In this document: positions 6,368-7,525 of the stretch, one piece after another
Layout: each line of letters begins with the position of its first letter
How positions within the stretch are numbered: position 1 is the first letter of the stretch
Origin: Alphaproteobacteria bacterium
GTDB taxonomy: Bacteria > Pseudomonadota > Alphaproteobacteria > Micropepsales > Micropepsaceae
NCBI GenBank assembly: GCA_947455695.1
Contig: CANGRN010000055.1
Span: 1-7,525, forward strand
DNA: 7,525 bases
Direction: 5' to 3'
Notes under the pieces: generated by a model
Seen by the model: only the letters and a program-made list of their open reading frames with translations
Database searches by the model: none
What the model was told of the DNA's origin: nothing
Program-made: the position numbers and the translations under genes

Positions 6368-7401
6368 GCGCGGATGCGCTTCAGCAATTGTTCGACATGG
6401 GCGATCGGCGTTTCCGGCAGGATGCCATGGCCCAGGTTGAAGATGTGCGGCTTGCCCGCCGTCGCCGTCAGGATGTTGTCCACTGCCCGGTCCAGCGCGG
6501 CGCCGCCGGCGATCAGGGCGATGGGGTCCAGATTGCCCTGCACCGCGCAGCCCAAGTTCTTCGCCGCCCAGTCCATCGGGGCCGCGGTATCCAGCGACAC
6601 GGCATCCACACCGGTGACGCGGACATAATTTTCATAACCGGCCAAGGTGGCGGCGCGGGGAAATCCGATGATCCTGGCGCCCGGCCTTGCCGCGCGAACC
6701 TGGGCGACGATCTTTTTGGTGGGCGCGACCACGACCTGTTCGTACAGCGCAGCCGGCAACCCGCTCGCCCAGCTGTCGAAGATCTGCACCGCATCGGCGC
6801 CGGCATCGATCTGGCGGATCAGGTGGAAGCCGACACATTCCCCCAAAATATCCAAAAGGCCCGCGAAGCCCTGTGGATCGCGGTAGGCCCAGAGCTTGGC
6901 AGCTTTCTGTTCATCGCCCCCTGCTCCGGCTGCCAGATAGGTCGCCAAGGTCCAGGGCGCGCCCGCAAAGCCCAGCAAGGTGGTCTCTGGGGGTAGGCCC
7001 GCCCGGGTCAGGCGCAACGCCTCGTAGACCGGCTCAAAATAGCTGGACCAGTTTTCGCGATCGGTGTCGAAACCCTGGGTGGATTTCACCGGTACCAGAC
7101 TGGGGCCTTCGCCCTCGGTAAAGGTTACTTTCTGGCCCAGCGCCTCGGGCACGGTCAGAATGTCGGAGAACAGGATGGCCGCATCAAAGCCGAAACGGCG
7201 GATCGGCTGCAGGGTCACTTCCGCGGCATAGTCGGGGGTCAGCGCCAGCTTCCAGAAGGAGCCCGCTTTGGCCCGCAATTCCCGGTACTCGGGCAGGTAG
7301 CGCCCGGCCTGGCGCATCAGCCACAGTGGCGTGTAGGGCGTGGCTTGGCGCATGCAGGCGCGCAAAAAGGTGTCGTTCTGGAGCGGAGCGTAAGTGGTCA
7401 T
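6364..7401 (-). CDS. hemE: Uroporphyrinogen decarboxylase
   Basis: A 345-residue cytosolic enzyme that removes four carboxyl groups from uroporphyrinogen III to give coproporphyrinogen III. The family signature PLWLMRQAGRYLPEYR is at 25-40, with R30 and R34 contacting substrate; ILFSDIL (76-82) holds the key aspartate D80; GFAGAPWTLATY (144-155) ends in Y155; IFDSWAS (207-213) holds S210; FNLGHGI (321-327) holds H325. These correspond to the active-site residues of the human enzyme. I place the start at MTTYAPLQND (7399-7401) because homology begins right after it; a longer open frame reaching 7449 uses an upstream non-ATG codon and adds 16 residues without family resemblance. AGGT lies about 10 nt upstream as a weak ribosome site. 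It is the first gene of hemE-hemH-hemJ in this window. Confidence 0.97.
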   Translation of the reverse strand: MTTYAPLQNDTFLRACMRQATPYTPLWLMRQAGRYLPEYRELRAKAGSFWKLALTPDYAAEVTLQPIRRFGFDAAILFSDILTVPEALGQKVTFTEGEGPSLVPVKSTQGFDTDRENWSSYFEPVYEALRLTRAGLPPETTLLGFAGAPWTLATYLAAGAGGDEQKAAKLWAYRDPQGFAGLLDILGECVGFHLIRQIDAGADAVQIFDSWASGLPAALYEQVVVAPTKKIVAQVRAARPGARIIGFPRAATLAGYENYVRVTGVDAVSLDTAAPMDWAAKNLGCAVQGNLDPIALIAGGAALDRAVDNILTATAGKPHIFNLGHGILPETPIAHVEQLLKRIRA

Positions 7402-7464
7402 GGGACAGCGTACCTGTGTCGTTGCGGAGATCGCCCATTGTCGCAGCACGTTGCCGCGCCGGAT

Positions 7465-7483
7465 TTGACCTGCTGCAGGTCAA
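7465..7483. promoter_or_regulatory. 19-bp palindrome upstream of hemE, candidate operator
   Basis: ttgacctg (7465-7472) and caggtcaa (7476-7483) are perfect 8-bp inverted arms around CTG, 63 bp before the hemE ATG. The size and symmetry suit a dimeric regulator. The arms begin TTGA and end TCAA like FNR/FixK boxes, but those have a 14-bp span, so this site has the wrong spacing for that family. A possible -10 box, TGTAAT (minus strand, 7501-7506), lies just upstream; its -35 partner would fall at the window edge. If that promoter is real, the palindrome would sit shortly after the transcription start, a position suited to repression. It could also act as a hairpin in RNA. Confidence 0.4.
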
Positions 7484-7525
7484 GTGCAGACAGGTGGCAA
7501 ATTACAGCCGCGCCAAGGCGGCACG

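Noticed and set aside
5519..6628. A 369-codon plus-strand frame opposite hemH and hemE
   Set aside because: Spans the overlap of two well-supported genes on the other strand and has no recognisable domain; a shadow frame.
7402..7449. Extended start of hemE 16 codons upstream
   Set aside because: The extra residues would start at a non-ATG codon and show no resemblance to the family, whereas MTTYAPLQND leads straight into the conserved N-terminus and gives the usual length of about 345 residues.
7465..7483. FNR/FixK-type box upstream of hemE
   Set aside because: The site starts TTGA and ends TCAA but spans 19 bp instead of the 14 bp of TTGAT-N4-ATCAA, so a member of that family would not be expected to bind it.
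7461..7483. TTGACC inside the palindrome as a -35 box
   Set aside because: On either strand the sequence 16-18 bp downstream has no plausible -10 hexamer (GGCGCG on the minus strand, AGACAG on the plus strand).

Overview
The window looks like chromosomal DNA from a high-G+C alphaproteobacterium. The clearest sign is the minus-strand order hemE-hemH-hemJ-rho, which is typical of that class. The ferrochelatase also carries a C-terminal cysteine cluster of the type known from [2Fe-2S] ferrochelatases such as that of Caulobacter. I cannot name a genus from sequence alone.

Left half, plus strand (1-3254): the 3' part of a DUF255/YyaL (SPATA20-like) gene enters from the left edge. A 124-bp spacer follows, packed with inverted repeats. 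Next come an NADPH:quinone oxidoreductase of the zeta-crystallin type (qor) and, 10 bp later, an MFS transporter of the anion:cation symporter kind. The last two probably share a transcript, but nothing in the sequence gives the transported substrate.

Middle (3255-3341): the plus-strand MFS gene and minus-strand rho converge on an 87-bp gap. It holds a perfect 12-bp-stem intrinsic terminator whose T-rich tail faces the rho transcript.

Right half, minus strand (3342-7401): hemE (uroporphyrinogen decarboxylase), hemH (ferrochelatase) and hemJ (protoporphyrinogen oxidase) form a tightly coupled operon with 4-nt and 1-nt start/stop overlaps. They supply three of the last four steps of protoporphyrin-dependent haem synthesis; the coproporphyrinogen oxidase step is not in the window. 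After 255 bp comes rho, the transcription termination factor. It has its own recognisable promoter and a pyrimidine-rich leader of about 138 nt that could support autoregulation. Upstream of hemE lies a perfect 19-bp palindrome that could be an operator.

The gene content is mainly housekeeping and I see no defence system, mobile element, CRISPR array, tRNA or rRNA. The parts least explained by known genes are the structured spacer before qor, the rho leader and the hemE upstream palindrome. No gene-free stretch exceeds 300 bases.
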